Part shown: in pieces, positions 5,751 through 5,917 of the stretch
Numbering within the stretch: the stretch's first letter is position 1
Layout: every line of letters begins with the position of its first letter
NCBI GenBank assembly: GCA_041287705.1
Contig: JBGGNE010000109.1
Coordinates: forward strand, 1-5,917
Direction: 5' to 3'
DNA from: LW23 sp041287705
GTDB taxonomy: Bacteria; Verrucomicrobiota; Verrucomicrobiia; Methylacidiphilales; UBA1321
DNA: 5,917 nucleotides
The notes under the pieces: model-generated
Database searches by the model: none
Told to the model about the DNA's origin: nothing
The model's input: only the letters and a program-made list of their open reading frames with translations
Made by a program: the position numbers and the translations under genes

Positions 5751-5917
5751 AGACACAAAGACACCAAGTTGCGGAGAGGAAAAAGAGGTAAGGAGGGGAG
5801 AGATCAAATGTAGTCTGCAATCAACTTTCCTGTCTGCTGTCTTTTACAGACAACATTCGCGCGCTCTATCTCCTGCTTCCCCTTTTTTCCCCATCCGAAC
5901 TTGGTGTCTTTGTGTCT
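5751..5917. repeat. Long nested inverted repeat (palindrome 2), cut by the window end
   Basis: The outer arms agacacaaagacaccaagtt (5751-5770) and its exact reverse complement (5898-5917) match at 20 of 20 bases, and the match runs to the last base of the window. The pairing continues inward imperfectly: the purine tract 5772-5803 resembles the reverse complement of 5867-5897, both reading cgga, then ggaaaaa, then aagg or gaag, then gaga. At the apex tgtctg (5831-5836) can pair with cagaca (5847-5852). The outer word belongs to a caccaagacacaaag type I recall from intergenic DNA of several phyla with large soil genomes. The structure is MITE-like in size and symmetry, but no target duplication can be checked because the right end is outside. 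Confidence 0.75.

Larger units (their letters stand above)
5370..5917. other. Repeat-rich noncoding region right of the hydrolase gene
   Basis: No gene is supported in these 548 bases on either strand; stops are frequent beyond 5565, and open frames before that are extensions or shadows of the hydrolase. From about 5440 onward the base composition falls well below the GC level of the genes. Content is dominated by alternating polypyrimidine and polypurine tracts: pyrimidine 5473-5504, purine 5612-5650, pyrimidine 5663-5686, purine 5774-5803, pyrimidine 5866-5895. A C-run (5708-5715) and a short perfect hairpin, gacgtt-gcg-aacgtc (5687-5701), also occur. The unit to the right is not visible, so any gene served by this region lies outside the window. 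Confidence 0.65.

Noticed and set aside
5473..5917. CRISPR array
   Set aside because: The repeats are inverted, imperfect, irregularly spaced and low in complexity. There are no regular direct repeats with unique spacers and no cas gene.

Overview
The window looks like a piece of a GC-rich bacterial chromosome. It holds four complete protein genes in two convergent blocks, flanked by AT-richer, repeat-laden noncoding DNA. The protein styles and the simple intergenic repeats (caccaagacacaaag-type and cacgaaa-type words) resemble what I recall from Verrucomicrobiota, Planctomycetota and Acidobacteriota. Verrucomicrobiota is my first guess, but only as an inference. No rRNA, tRNA, transposase, CRISPR array or phage gene is visible.

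Left block, + strand: about 330 bp of noncoding DNA with a small cacgaaa repeat leads into one large gene (333-2567). It encodes a 744-residue exporter with an N-terminal C39 cysteine peptidase, six membrane helices and an ABC ATPase. The sequence style is that of the peptidase-containing transporter of NHLM/NHLP (nitrile-hydratase-leader-peptide) bacteriocin systems. It would cut a leader peptide at its double-glycine-type site and export the mature peptide. No precursor, modification enzyme, HlyD-like adaptor or second NHLM transporter is present in the window, so any partners lie upstream of base 1 or elsewhere.

Right block, - strand, read from right to left: a secreted serine hydrolase of the beta-lactamase/PBP-like fold (5369-4170), a two-helix membrane-anchored dual-specificity phosphatase (4088-3366) and a small NodB-like polysaccharide deacetylase (3325-2660). 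Gaps of 80 and 40 bp and a shared direction suggest one transcription unit. A plausible sigma70-type promoter lies immediately upstream of the hydrolase. A shared task in envelope or cell-wall chemistry is possible but not demonstrated. A 10-bp hairpin sits in the 92-bp gap where the two blocks converge.

The right 548 bp (5370-5917) has no convincing gene but is structured. Polypurine and polypyrimidine tracts alternate in orientation and form two large imperfect palindromes of about 170 bp each. The second is bounded by an exact 20-bp inverted repeat and is cut by the window edge. This is the least explained part of the window. I see no clear evidence of a wholly new multi-gene system.
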